Source of the DNA: Fallopia convolvulus
Taxonomy: Eukaryota > Streptophyta > Magnoliopsida > Caryophyllales > Polygonaceae
Direction of reading: 5' to 3'
Length of the DNA stretch: 64,000 nucleotides
NCBI GenBank assembly: GCA_964016875.1
Contig: OZ024722.1
Coordinates: 13,274,576-13,338,575 of the forward strand
Position numbers and translations under genes: made by a program. Each line of letters begins with the position of its first letter. Position 1 is the stretch's first letter. A model generated the notes under the pieces. The model saw only the letters and a list, made by a program, of their open reading frames with translations. It did not search any database and had not been told where the DNA came from. Positions 43,545 to 54,720 of the stretch are shown one piece after another.

Positions 43545-44290
43545 ATGAAGATCAGCATGTGGAACTGTAGGGGCATTAAGCGTAGGACCTCCTGGACCGA
43601 AGTCGGCGCTTTATGCCACCTTGAATATCTCCATCTAATATCTCTAGTTGAAATGAAAGCCCAAAATCCGCCTGAATGTAAATCCTAGCAAAAAGCTGGC
43701 TTTGACTCCATTGAGTTTATACCGGCAAACGAATTCGCTGCGGGGATCTGTGTCCTCTGGAAGGGGGCACAACTCTCGAATGAAAGGATCCAAACTTTCC
43801 ACAGAGACAACGCTTCATCGGCTTCCATTATACAAATTTGGAAACTAACAATGAATTGATCATTATTTTTACCTATGCTCCGCCAAGGGCACAAGAAAAG
43901 GATCAGTTCTGGACGAAGCTCAAAGAGTTTATCCAGAATCGTAACCAGCCATGCATCAGTATCGGAGACCTCAATGATATCCAACACCCCAATGAAAAAC
44001 AAGGGGGCGCCTTTCCAAACCATTCCAGGTTTGAACGACTTATTAAATTTAAAAACGATTGCGACGTTTGTGATATTCCAACGTTAGGCAATAAATTTAC
44101 TTGGAAAAGATCCAAAAATATCGAAAATACTACGTTTGAGAAATTAGACCGCACCCTGGTTAGCAACCAAATTATCCAATAGTACCCGTCCATAGCGACG
44201 AAAAACCACGCCTTCTCAACCTCTGATCATTGCCCTATTTCGTGTGATCTCCTAGCAGGAGTACCATTCAAAGCACAAACATTCAAATTT
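43545..44290 (+). pseudogene. L1 LINE endonuclease
   Basis: Starts MKISMWNCRGIKRRTSW (catalytic N in WNCRG), then HLISLVEMKAQ (E of the active site), GICVLWKG, IIIFTYAPPRAQEKDQFW, CISIGDLNDIQHPNEKQGGA (D-L-N), GNKFTWKR and LDRTLVSNQ. TAG at 43687 and frameshifts near 43840 split it. Between 44180 and 44230 the region shows HHxFSTSDHCPI-like wording (FSTSDHCPISC), the final histidine block. Confidence 0.8.
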
Positions 44291-44293
44291 GAA

Positions 44294-45773
44294 ATGATGT
44301 GGACCTTTAGAAAAGACTTCCAAAACGTCATCAAGCAAGCTTGGCGTTACAACGTTGGTGGATCACATATGTTTAATCTTACCAAAAAAACATGGAATAA
44401 GAATACTTTCGAAAATATTTTCGAACAAATCAAAAAACTAGATGATGATCTACTTCAAATTCAGAAAGATATCATCAAACACAAAAACACGCAACTAGTT
44501 CAAAAGCAAGAAAGATTGGCCACGAAACGGTCGTGCCTCATTAATTTCCACAACTCCTACTGGAAACAAAGGGCCAAAAATACCCTCATAAAACTAAATG
44601 ACAAAAATACGAAATACTTCCACCGGATTGCAAGCGACAGAAGGAATAGAACCAATATCAAAGAAATCCGTTCAACAGAGGGAACGCAAATCACCGAACT
44701 AGAAAACATCATAACAGAAATCAAACGGGACTTCCAAAACCGATTTCGGGCCTTGGAAATAAACCGCAGAAAACTCCAAAGCATGACCCAAACCATCCAA
44801 AAAGAAATAACCAAAGCAGACAACACTGAACTCACAAAACCGGTAACCAACACTAAAATAAAGAATACCTTTATTCGATATCGAGGATGATAAATCCCCC
44901 GACCTGGATGGAATGCCTGCTAGTTTCTATAAAAAATATTGGCATATCGTTGGCTCGGACGTGACCAAAGCTGTTAAAAGCTTCTTTCACACAGGGAAAA
45001 TTTTGAAACAAATAAACCATAAATTTATAACTCTGCTACCCAAATTTGAAAACCCCAACTCAACCAACCATTATAGGCCAATTATCCTATGCAATACCAT
45101 CTATAAAGTAATCTAGAAAATTCTAACAAACCGCCTTAAAAACTTGCTAAATAAACTCATCCACCCAATGCAAGGGGCTTTCGTCCAAAACCGGAGTATC
45201 CATGATAACACATTCATCGCGCATGAAATCTTCCACTCCTTCCGAAACAAACGTGGGCGGGAGGGTTGGATCACAATCAAACTTGAAATGGAAAAAGCTT
45301 ATGATCGAATCGGTTGGGAATTCCTAGCTGAGATCCTCCACAAATTCGAATTTAATGAAAAATTCTTGGGTTGGATTCGAGAATGTGTTGAAATAGTCTC
45401 CTTCTCAATTCTTGTCAATAACGGACCGACAAAACAATTCTACCCTCAACCGGGCCTTAGGCAGGGGGACCCCCTATCTCCATACCTATTCATCCTCGCT
45501 GCCCAGATAATGGCAAGACAACTTCGCCTTTTGAGTGCTAACCCAAAAAGTGGTATCGGGATCCAAATTTCGAGAAATGGAACAAAAATCCATTTTCTAG
45601 CCTTTGCAGATGATATCATCATTTTTGCAAAAGCCAACGGCCAAGCCTGCAAAATTATTAAGGACACTATCGACGACTACTGTCAGATCTCTGGACAGAA
45701 GGTCAATTTCCGCAAATCCGCTTTCCAAGTTACCAAAAACACTAATAACAACACAAAGGAACATATAAAGTAA
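44294..45773 (+). pseudogene. L1 LINE reverse transcriptase
   Basis: The linker domain (WTFRKDFQNVIKQAW, NSYWKQRAKNTLIKLNDKNT, YFHRIASDRRNRTNI) precedes RT blocks DKSPDLDGMPASFYKKYW, FITLLPKFENPNSTNHYRPI, IHPMQGAFVQNRSIHDNTFI, IKLEMEKAYDRIGWEFL (D replaced by E in KLEMEKA), PGLRQGDPLSPYLFILAAQI and FLAFADDIIIFAKANG (catalytic FADD intact). Frameshift near 44880 and stop at about 45115 are visible. Copying enzyme of the LINE; defective in this copy. Confidence 0.85.
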
Positions 45774-47636
45774 ATTTTATAAATAGCCAACACAGTTGCA
45801 CTGGACAAATATCTAGGATGCTCGATAATTAATGGGAGAGTAACACAAAATACCTTCAAACCCCAAGTTCTGCGAACCAGATCCCAATTATCAAAATGGA
45901 AAGCTAATGCCCTATCCCAAGAACGGCGGAAAACACTAATCAAAGCAAACCTCTCAGCACAACCAAACTATATTATGCAATCATTTCTGCTACCACAACC
46001 AACATTGAAAGAACTTGACCAAATTAACAAAAATTTCTTTTGGAACAAGGAAAACAACTACAAATCACTCATAAGTTGGAATTCCATTTGTAGCCCTCCC
46101 GCTCATGGGGGGTTGGGAATAGCCAAGGCGGCTGAAATGAACCAAGCACTCCAAATGAAACTACTATGGAAAATCCTAGCGGAACCAAACAATCTTTGGG
46201 TCAAAATAGTGACTGAAAAATACCTCAAATCGGAAAGTATCCTAAACTATAAGAAAAAACAAAACACATCTTGGCAATGGTCTAAACTAGTATGCCTAAG
46301 AGCCCTGTTCATTAAGGGGCTCATCTGGCAAGTGGGGGACGGCAAAACCGTCCGATTTTGGAAAGATAACTGGACCGACAATGGTCCCCTCAACCCGAAA
46401 TTTAAGGTTGAAACCCTCATTGATTGGGAGGAACGTGTTGAGGCGTACCTCCGGAGGACAATTCATGGAACATTGAGAAACTAAATGAGGTCGTCTCGCT
46501 TGACGACCTCGAAAGAATCTCCAAAATTATCAATCCCATTAATAAATTACCAGATAGATTGTACTGGCAACCAAACAAAAATGGTTGGTATTCCACCCAC
46601 TCCACCATGCAGTGGCTACACCAATCTAAAGGTGAACCCAAAATTAACTTAGAATGGATTAACCGGCTAAATATCCCTCCTAAAATGAAGAACTTCACTT
46701 GGAAAGTAGCCTGAAACGGCCTACCAACCAAAATTAGGCTTGCAGCAAACCACATTCCAGTACCTCAAGGCTGTGAAGCGTGTAACAACCAGGTGGAGGA
46801 CACAAACCATGTTTTACTCTCATGCCCCTTCACTAGGGCAACCCTTAATTCCATAGACCCAAAACTACGGTGGATCACCGACCAGATATCCCTGGACGAC
46901 AAAAAACCACATGTAGTCCTGGAGGAAATTGAGAAAATGACAACAAAAGAGGAATTGGAGCTCCTCATTAATACTTGGTGGAGCCTATAGTTCTCGAGAA
47001 ACAAGAGAGTCTTTGAAAACAACAACGGAACAAACTTGACCAATGCCGATCACATTACTGAATTCATCCGAAACCAGGTTAAAGACTGAAAACTTGCACA
47101 AGCTTCTGCTTCCCCCGCCCCCTACTCTAAATACGCGGGGCGGGGAAGGAAGAAAGCGAACGAAGTGGGTAAAACCCAAAAGAGACTATATTAAATTGAA
47201 TTTTGATGGTGCAATGACTACAGATGGTGTGACTTCCTTCGGGTTCATCCTCTGGGACTCTGGTGGCTCCCCCATCCATTTTGACGGAAAACTGATTGGT
47301 CGACAGTCTGTACTGATATCCAAGACCATCGCCTTACGCTAGGGACTTCTCGAGGCCATCAGACGTGGCATTCCCCGGATCCAGATTGAAGGCGATAATT
47401 TACAACTGGTCAAGGCCGTGCTCGGTGACTGGCGCTGCCCGTGGGAGATTGAGTTGCTACGTGCGGATATCCATTGCTTGCTTGCCCGGTTCCAAGATTG
47501 GAGTATCTCTCACGTCGTTCGGGAGTGCAATTCGGTGGCGGACTTCGTCGCTGGATCTTTCAGGCGTGTCTCCTCCATCCCACTTGCAGTTGATTCGGGT
47601 CTCTTTACCCTCATCCGCCAGGATGCTCTAGGATGA
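45774..47636 (+). pseudogene. L1 LINE C-terminal region with RNase H
   Basis: Follows RT: KYLGCSIINGRVTQNTFKP, IMQSFLLPQPTLKELDQINK, FFWNKENNYKSLISW, a zf-RVT-like block (GWYSTHSTMQWL, NIPPKMKNFTWKVA, CEACNNQVEDTNHVLLSCPF) and a plant-type RNase H: IKLNFDGAMTTDGVTSFGF (D), a GLLEAIRRGIPRIQIEGDN block (E, D) and VRECNSVADFVA. RNase H at the C-terminus is characteristic of some plant L1 lineages. Stops at about 46486, 46712, 46988 and 47340. Confidence 0.8.
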
Positions 47637-47695
47637 CCACTAGCTTGTTAGTGGCCACCCTAATTTCTTTCCTCATCAAAAAAAAGTTTATGTGA

Positions 47696-49265
47696 CAAAA
47701 ATAATTTTGACATGCAATCAAATTTTAACCACAATTAAAACTTTTTCCATCTATCATTATTTTTATGCAAAACTACTTAATAAAAATTATTATCATGATC
47801 AAGATTATATTCAAATGTCATGATTGATTTATTATAAAAATATAATAAAGTCTAGAATTGACATGCATGTATATATTACCTTATAAAAATACTTTATTTT
47901 CCACACGCAACACATTATACTAATTAAATAGACCATGCTTATGAAAAATCCTTTTTTTGTTATCAATAAGGATATAGAAATTTTTATTTCTACTTATTGA
48001 ATAAAATTATGTTACATGCAAGAAAAGATTCCTTCCATAGATTTTTACGAAAATACATGCACCCTTATTTTAACTTGATTAAGTGAATAAAAACCCTTAT
48101 AAGTCTATTTTTAACTCTAGGTGGGTCAAAAATAATTTATCAAAAATTCCTTTTAGCTTAAGTTGACATGCAAGAATGTCTTAAAATGTATTAAGTCCTT
48201 TTATCCACATGCAACAATCTATTTACTTGTATAGTCATGTTTTGATCTTCTTAAATTTACTTTGGTCAAGATTTCATATAAAATTAATCTAAAGTTTATA
48301 AAAAGAACATGCAAAGGTAGTATGAGTTATAAAAAAAACCCTTTTAATTACATGCAAAGACTTATTTAATTTAAGCAAACACATCTTATTCTTATTAACC
48401 TTTATTTAGATCAAAAGTTCATATAAAAATTTATTCTAAGGTTTACAATATAAGGAAAGAGACATGCAAGAGGATTTAGCTTATATAAACCCCTTTAAAA
48501 AATACATGCAATGTCATATTTGATTTAATTGAATATATCCTATTTTTATTAAACTGATTTAAACTAAAAAAAAATCATATAACATCATTCCAAGGCTTAT
48601 AAAAGACATGCATGGAGGTTTTATGCATAAAACTTTATCTTATAATATTATCAAGTCATTACCTTTATAAATCAAAGAATTTTGTATAGAAAAAAAAGGA
48701 AAGAAGTCTAGGCTTTTAAAATTCATAATTTTCAAGTTAAAAATCCATTTTTATCGTCCTAAGATTATTTAAAGTTTACCTTGTAACTCATAAGAGTATT
48801 TTTCCTTTAAATCCTTTGCATGCATGTTATTTACCAAAAAAATATGTACAAATTTAATATTTTACATAATCTGATTTTTAGGATTTAAATTAAATAGAAT
48901 GGCCTAAAAACACTTAAAAAAACAGCCCAAATAAATTAAAAGGCTTAGAAATTATACCTTGTAGGTGTTTTTATGTTCTTGTAAAAAAAAGACACAAGAA
49001 TCAAGGGCAAGAGGGCGGCGGTGGCTCCGGGGAAGGCGGTGGTGGCGCGTGCGGACTGGCGGCGGCCTAAGGTGGTGGCGTCGGTGGCTTGGGAGCACAA
49101 GAGAAGAAGTCTGGGTGTGTTTTTGTGGAAAAATCAGCCCTTATAAATATAAGTCCAAGGCTAATTTTTGTGTGGAAAGGAAGTAAAAATCAAGAGAAAA
49201 TAGGAAGAGAGGTGTTTGATGAAGAAAAGAGAGTTTAGGTGCAAGGTGAGTGTCTCTTAGAGGCT
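47696..49265. other. LTR-2 sequence, AT-rich, no gene
   Basis: Repeated ACATGCA(A/T)G words spaced through 47700-48850, as in LTR-1. A GC-rich block with GGCGGTGGTGGCG at 49010-49090 corresponds to the GC-rich block at 5770-5900 of LTR-1. Confidence 0.5.
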
Positions 49266-49270
49266 TAAGA

Positions 49271-49282
49271 GCCTTTAAATAG
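49271..49282 (-). promoter_or_regulatory. TATA-like box of LTR-2 (minus strand)
   Basis: TCTATTTAAAGGC on the minus strand, matching the box in LTR-1, followed by a pyrimidine-rich leader. Confidence 0.5.
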
Positions 49283-49971
49283 ACAAATAAATGGGGTCGT
49301 GGAGAATCATGGACATCATGACCTCCAAATTCTCTACAATGGTGAGTGGAAGTGGAGGATTTGATTCTATTTTAAAATATGGCTTGAATGAGTGGAAAAT
49401 CTCTACACAAAATCTTCCATAAATCCTCAATTAATGATCCAAACAAGCTATCACGCGAACGGTAATGTCGGTTTGACAAATACACCGGAAAGAACGGATT
49501 TTAAGAATAGGATTTCCGTTAAGTTACAAATTTGTTAAATTCCGTTTTTAATAACTTTATTTGCTCGAGTAATTGTTTAATAAGAATATTATAATCTATT
49601 TATTTTAGAAATAGATTTTGAGTGAAAAAGATATTTTATGAGATTATTTATTATAAATAATTAAATATTAAGAAAATAAAATTTATTCATTTTAACGGAA
49701 TTAGCGGTTATTACACATAAAGCGTAACAAGATTTATTAATATGGTCATCGGAACTTGTTCGAAAAATTCTAAAATTTGTTCGAGCGATATTATAATTTA
49801 TGTGAACTAAGAAAATCATTTTACATGATTACTTTCTATCACTTGTAAATTCTTAGACCTGAGTTCTTAGCTTATAGTCAAAACGTGTAATGACTTTGCT
49901 AAGCGGGTCTTAGAAAGTCGTCTAGAAAAAATTTCAAACTTATCCTTAAAAAGCACGGATATTACAAAACC

Positions 49972-50957
49972 ATTACAGTATCGCTTGGCTAACTGTAACC
50001 GAATAATTTTTTTCGGTACAGTTAACCGAAAAAGTGATCTGTTTTCGATTCGATTTTTCGGTTACGTTTTTTTGCTCTGCCTTATAGGTGATAAGGTTGC
50101 TCAGTTCAGTTCCTGCTAACAAATGGAACTTGGAGTAAAAGCTCTTTATTTTTTCCGGTTCCACAAAGGTCGGCTTGCAGTAGAGGTTCTCCTAACCTTG
50201 AAATCGGATGAGGTCATGGAGCTCATGGAACTAGTTCTTTTCTAGCAACTCAGAATTGACGATCAAGGGAACCACTAGTTTTCTTTTGCTAGTAGTGATG
50301 GTACCCTTTTTGGCCTCAATCTTGGCCCTTTTCTTCTTTTCGGTCCTTGTTGTTGGACGATTGGAATAGTCACCTTCTATGTAGCCGATTTAAAGGAGAG
50401 GTTCCTTTGCTTTGGATTTTTCTTCTACCTCCTCCTCTTCTTCATCAATAACCACCGGTTTTCTTTGTAAGAGTCGACCTCTTAATAGCTAGTGGTTCGA
50501 ACTCCTCTTCAAACTCTCTTCTACAGACGATCTGGTGAACTTTCCTTTTAGTTCCCCTTCTTTGAGATTTGGGGGGAGGAGTTGATTGTTCTTTGGAGGG
50601 GAACTCTTTTGCCTCAAACTACACCAATTGTGCATCAACACTTGCCTCTTTTGAGGTAGATTTGGTTTGTGAGTCCTCGTCCTCACAGAATTGAGGGATT
50701 TGGATTACTAGATGGTTGATTTGTGCTTCAAGAAGTTTGGGTTGTGGTTTAGCAAGTTGGGCTCTTGAAGGGGACAAGTGATTGATAATGGTTGTTGTTC
50801 CAATGTCAATGAGATCAAAGTTAGGAAAGGGATAAGTTATGATGATATGAGGATTTCTAGGTGGAGTTGTTTAGGAAGAAGGTGGGTTAGGATTCTGAGA
50901 TATGGAGCCTTCTTTGGAAAAGAGAACATATAGCCTCTCCTTGAGATCATGTATGTA
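49972..50957 (-). other. CGGTTAACCG repeat remainder and possible copia 3' (SIRE-like) region
   Basis: 49972-50060 completes the repeat split by LTR-2. From about 50110 the minus strand contains lysine- and glutamate-rich reading (PVVIDEEEEEVEEKSKAKEP, RTEKKKRAKIEAKKG, KRKLVVPLIVN) downstream of the copia RNase H. In SIRE/Maximus-type copia elements a basic ORF follows pol, so this may be its remnant. I do not recognise a conserved domain; stops are present. Confidence 0.35.
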
Positions 50958-51520
50958 CTACAAGGAGTGTGTTTTTTTGTGGAAAGACCTTGGAGTAGCA
51001 TTTTTTAGGTACTTGGGGTCAATCTCGAGAAGGTGTTGGATGATATGGACCTCATGGTGAGGAAAATTGTTTTGGTTTAATTTATCAACCATTGGTATTT
51101 GGATGAGGAAGTTTCTATCCAATGCTTTAGTAAAAATATCTACAAATTGATCCTCGGTTCTATAGTGTTCCATCTCTGTGGAACCTTTCTCTACATGATC
51201 ACGAAGGAAGTGATGCCTAATCTCTATATGCTTAGTCCTAGAGTGATGTATAGGATACTTAAAGATGTTTATGGCACTATCGTCATTACAAATAAGAGGG
51301 ATAGTTCCAAGAGACATATCATAGTCCTCGAGTTGATACTTGATCTATAGTACTTGGGAATAACAAGTTGTGGCAGCTACATATTCGGCTTCAACAATTG
51401 AGAGTGCAACTAATTAATTTTGCTTCTTTGATCCCCATGATACTAGACTGGATCCTAGGAACTGTACCTAGAGGTGTTTTTGCAATCCACTTGGTGTAAG
51501 ACAAAATCAGCATGGAGAAG
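50958..51520 (-). pseudogene. Ty1/copia RNase H fragment
   Basis: Minus strand, in two frames: SWGSKKQN then ALSIVEAEYVAATTCYSQVL (the STAEAEY block), YQLEDYDMSLGTIPLICNDD, SAINIFKYPIHHSRTKHIEI, RHHFLRDHV and EDQFVDIFTKALDR. This is the C-terminal RNase H of a plant copia polyprotein, with the usual HSRTKHI and FTKAL motifs. Upstream RT is missing because Athila C inserted at 51526 (flank GCAAC). Confidence 0.85.
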
Positions 51521-51525
51521 GCAAC

Positions 51526-53034
51526 TGATGTCGCACTTTTTAGTTGGTTTTTGTGGGTAATTTTCTAGCTAGGTTGAGTCTTTTCTAGGTTTATTGTGTT
51601 GTTTTGCATATAATTCCGACCCTCTTTGGAGAGTTGGAGTCGTTTGCACTTGTTTGTTGTTTTTGTAGGTATTTGAAGCATTGAGGAGGAGATGTCCCGG
51701 TTTTTCAAGCTTTCTAGGAGGTGGCGTTAGAATTGTTTGGTGATGATGTTGATAGAAAGGCAAGAGTCGGTGTAATTGAAGGTGTGATGATTTCAAGGTG
51801 AAGATTTCAAGATCGAGATGCTTTAAGAAGGAGCTAAAGGAAGTTTTAGAAGGCCAAGAGCGATTGAAGAAAGAACATTGAAGAAGAACCAAGTTTTGGA
51901 GCAAGTTTCGGGCAAAGAAGTGAAGAAACCAAGTGCTGCCTAGGTCGGAGACGACCTACTCTAGGTCGGTGACGACCACTTCCGTGTGTGGCGAGATTAA
52001 AACTTGCGCTTTAAGTTAGGTTTAGTAAGTGTTTTATTTATGGGCCTTTTTAAGATATAATTTAGTTTCCTTATGAAGACATTCCCACTACTATATAAGG
52101 TTCTCTTAGGTTTTTATTTTGGGGGGGACGTTTTTTTAGACGCTTTTGGGAGACGTTTGGGACGTTGTGGGAGACGGAACAAGTTGCAAGTTTGATTTCT
52201 AGGTTAACTTTGATTCCAAGCTCTTGGACAATTTTTAGAGAGACTTGGAGGTTTGTTTGTGATTTGTAAGTTTTCTTTTTAATTGAAATTTGTTTGGTTT
52301 GAACTATGTCTTCTCTTTTATTTATGGTTGTTGATCATGCCATGGATCGTGAGTAGTCTACTTTTCTAGGGTTGGGGTGAAACCCAATGAGTTGTGCATG
52401 ATTAAAGCATGAATCTTTGATTAAACCACTCTTTTAATCTCTATCTTTTATCCTCTTGTTGTTATTGATTCCTTGATGAAAATTGAGGCATGTTCATGTT
52501 CGTGATTGAATTGAAAGATTGAATTGTGAATTTGGATAATATTTGGGTTGAAACGAAGGTTAAAACCTTTAGAAAACAAGTAGGGTTGCAAGTTTAGATC
52601 TTTACGAAAGTTAGGATTTATGCTTGATTAATTCATGATGAAAGTCATTCATGAGATTATTATGGGATGATTTTGATTCATGTTTGCATGCATAGCTTGT
52701 TGTGGTGAATCCTTTGCTCTAGATCTCTTTTAATTTGATTTTTCGAAGTTTATTTGTTACCCGGATAGGTCGGTTACGACCCCTTTCAGGTCGGGGCCGA
52801 GCTACTAGTTTTCTGGTTTTTGCTCCTGCATTTGTGTCGAGTCTTAGGTCGGTTACGACCTGTTGTGGGTCGGTGTCGAGCGCCTATAGTGTGTGTTTTG
52901 CTTTGTTTTGTTTTCTTTTGTTAGGATTAATAACTAGATTTAGATACTTCTAATTCCCATGGACGAACCTGACCTCTCTGTACTCAGTGGGGTCTTGATA
53001 TAAATTTATTTGTTGTCAAGAAACCCTCTCAACA
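51526..53034 (+). repeat. Element C 5' LTR
   Basis: 1509 bp from TGATGTCGCAC to CTCTCAACA. TATA box CTATATAAGG at 52091-52100. Words AGGTCGGAGACGACCT (about 51943-51958), AGGTCGGTGACGACC and AGGTCGGTTACGACC lie near the start and near 52767-52880. Left flank GCAAC is the expected target duplication. Confidence 0.85.
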
Positions 53035-53037
53035 AAT

Positions 53038-53055
53038 TGGCGCCGTTGCCGGGGA
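53038..53055 (+). other. Primer-binding site of element C (tRNA-Asp)
   Basis: TGGCGCCGTTGCCGGGGA, the full expected complement of the tRNA-Asp 3' end. Confidence 0.85.
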
Positions 53056-53156
53056 CTTAGTTTAGTTTCTTTGTCTAGTTATTTTTCGGGTTTGGGAATA
53101 GCCCATACCCCTTTGTGTTTACTAATTCGTTTTCTCGTGATTGTGTGTGCAGGTGT

Positions 53157-54720
53157 ATGCCCTCTAGTTCGCGGAGGGGAGTTGACTATTTTCCTTTTGA
53201 TCCTGAACTTGAGAGAACCCTTCACCGCAGGGTAAGAGAACGAAGAGCAATGGCCAATGCTGAGGAACTTGCTCGCCAGATGGCTGATCTTCGCCTTCAG
53301 ATGGAAGGTATACAAAGAGAGCGTGATGCTCAAACTGTTGTTGCACAAAGAGAGAGAGATGATGCGCAAAGGGAAAGAGAGGTTCCTGCCCGTCTTCAGG
53401 AACAACTCGATGCTATTCCGCGTAATGCAAAGCAGTACATGCATCCTGAATTCAAAGTTCCCGAATCTGCTATTGTGCTCCCTGCTATCGAGCACGCTTT
53501 TGAGATAAAGTCGCACTTCATCACTCTCATTAAAAGGTCTAAATTTGAAGACAAGCCCACCGAGTGCCCTATGGAGCACATCAAGAACTTCACTGACCTA
53601 TGTGACACTATTGCCACTGATGATGTATCGCTTGAATATGTGCTTTTGAAAGCGTTCAAATGGTCTTTGGCCGGAAAGGCCCTTACTTGGCTTGAGAGTT
53701 TACCCTCCAGGTCGATTACTACATGGAAGGCTCTGCATGATCAGTTTCTGACAAATTCTTTTCGCCAGCTAAAACTACAAAGTTAAGGAAGCGCATCACT
53801 TCTTATCATCAACTTCCCAATGAGACTTTTGTGGAAACTTGGGAGCGGTTTAAAGAACTTCTTCGGCAATGTCCAACTCATGGACAACCTCCCTACGTGC
53901 TTCAAGAGATTTTCTTTCAAGGGATAAATGCCGCTACAAAAGATCGAATCAACCTCCACACTGATTGTGGGTTCATTGAGATGGACCCCGATCAAGCTTG
54001 GGCCTTGTTGGACAAACTCACCAACTATGATGCAATGTATGGCACCCAACAAGCCGTCAAGGTTCCACAGAAGAGACTTTATGATCCTAATGCCGAACCA
54101 ATTGATCAAGATGTGAGGTTTCAATTTATGCAAGATGAGATAAACCGGCTCAAGAAACAAGTAGGCCACTACAAGTCCGCCGCTCAACCTTGCCAAGAAT
54201 GCGGTTCCCATGCTCATCCTACCTCTTCTTGCACGAACGTGGAACAAGTCCAAGCCGTCGAGGCTTATGCGGAGGCAAATTATATGAGAGGGCCTTTCCG
54301 AGGCCAAAACAATGCTTATCCAGGGAGGAACAACAACAATTTTCCTCAATGGAATAACAATGGCTATGGTCAAGGTTTTCAAGCACCAACACAAGAGCAA
54401 CGAGCCCCGCCCTATAGACCTCCCGGTTTCCAAGAACCACCAACTTGGGCACAAGGACTTCTTGAAGGAATGAATGGCATCCGAACCGACCTTAAAGGAG
54501 TGCAAAATCAACTAGGAGACTTTGAAGCTTGGAGGAAGAATGTGAATTCTCAACTTGGTGATTTAGAGGCCCAAATTCCACGACCTCAAGGGAGATTACC
54601 GGGTCATTCTGATGAGAATCCGAGGGGTCAGATTGCTGCAGTCCATCTGCGAAGCGGAAAGAAGTTGCCGGATCAGGAAACAGGCAAGAAGGCGGCGGAC
54701 GATGAGGATCGGCTTAGCTC
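53157..54720 (+). pseudogene. gag: Element C gag
   Basis: ATG at 53157 (MPSSSRRGVDYFPFDPELER). A predicted coiled coil follows (RQMADLRLQMEGIQRERDAQ). Capsid block: AFEIKSHFITLIKRSKF, LEYVLLKAFKWSLAGKALTW. One missing base near 53757 shifts the frame (LTNSFRQL instead of LTKFF-PAK). The second frame continues KRITSYHQLPNETF, FKELLRQCPTHGQPPYVLQE, the zinc knuckle CQECGSHAHPTSSC (about 54194-54235) and YRPPGFQEPPTWAQGL. The spacer after SGKKLP is rich in GTCGTGACCGACCCTCC-type words (54725-54830). Continuous with the protease part except for one stop. Confidence 0.87.

Larger units (their letters stand above)
43002..47685 (+). mobile_element. L1-type LINE, nearly full length
   Basis: Inserted in LTR-2 with a 14-bp target duplication AAAAGTTTATGTGA (42988-43001, 47682-47695, overlapping the poly-A). 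Short A-tail at 47678-47685. Order: ORF1-like region (43002-43530), endonuclease, reverse transcriptase, zf-RVT-like region, RNase H. Multiple stops and frameshifts; inactive. Confidence 0.9.
26333..49966 (-). mobile_element. Solo LTR (LTR-2), same family as LTR-1, split by CACTA and L1 insertions
   Basis: Begins TGTAACACCCC (26333) and ends GGATATTACA (49966), with perfect target duplication AAACC (26328-26332, 49967-49971). Removing the CACTA element and the L1 LINE leaves about 3.97 kb, matching LTR-1. Shared blocks include ATACCAGGCAAAAATGCGGAAAAG and GGAGACTAAGCAAGTGAGAATGG (about 3413-3480 and 26715-26780). Minus orientation is inferred from the TATA-like box at 49271-49282 and the leader that follows on the minus strand. 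Confidence 0.75.

Noticed and set aside
48965..49186. Arg/Trp-rich ORF in LTR-2
   Set aside because: Translation of the GC-rich GGCGGTGGTGGCG block on the non-transcribed strand; no conservation as protein with LTR-1.
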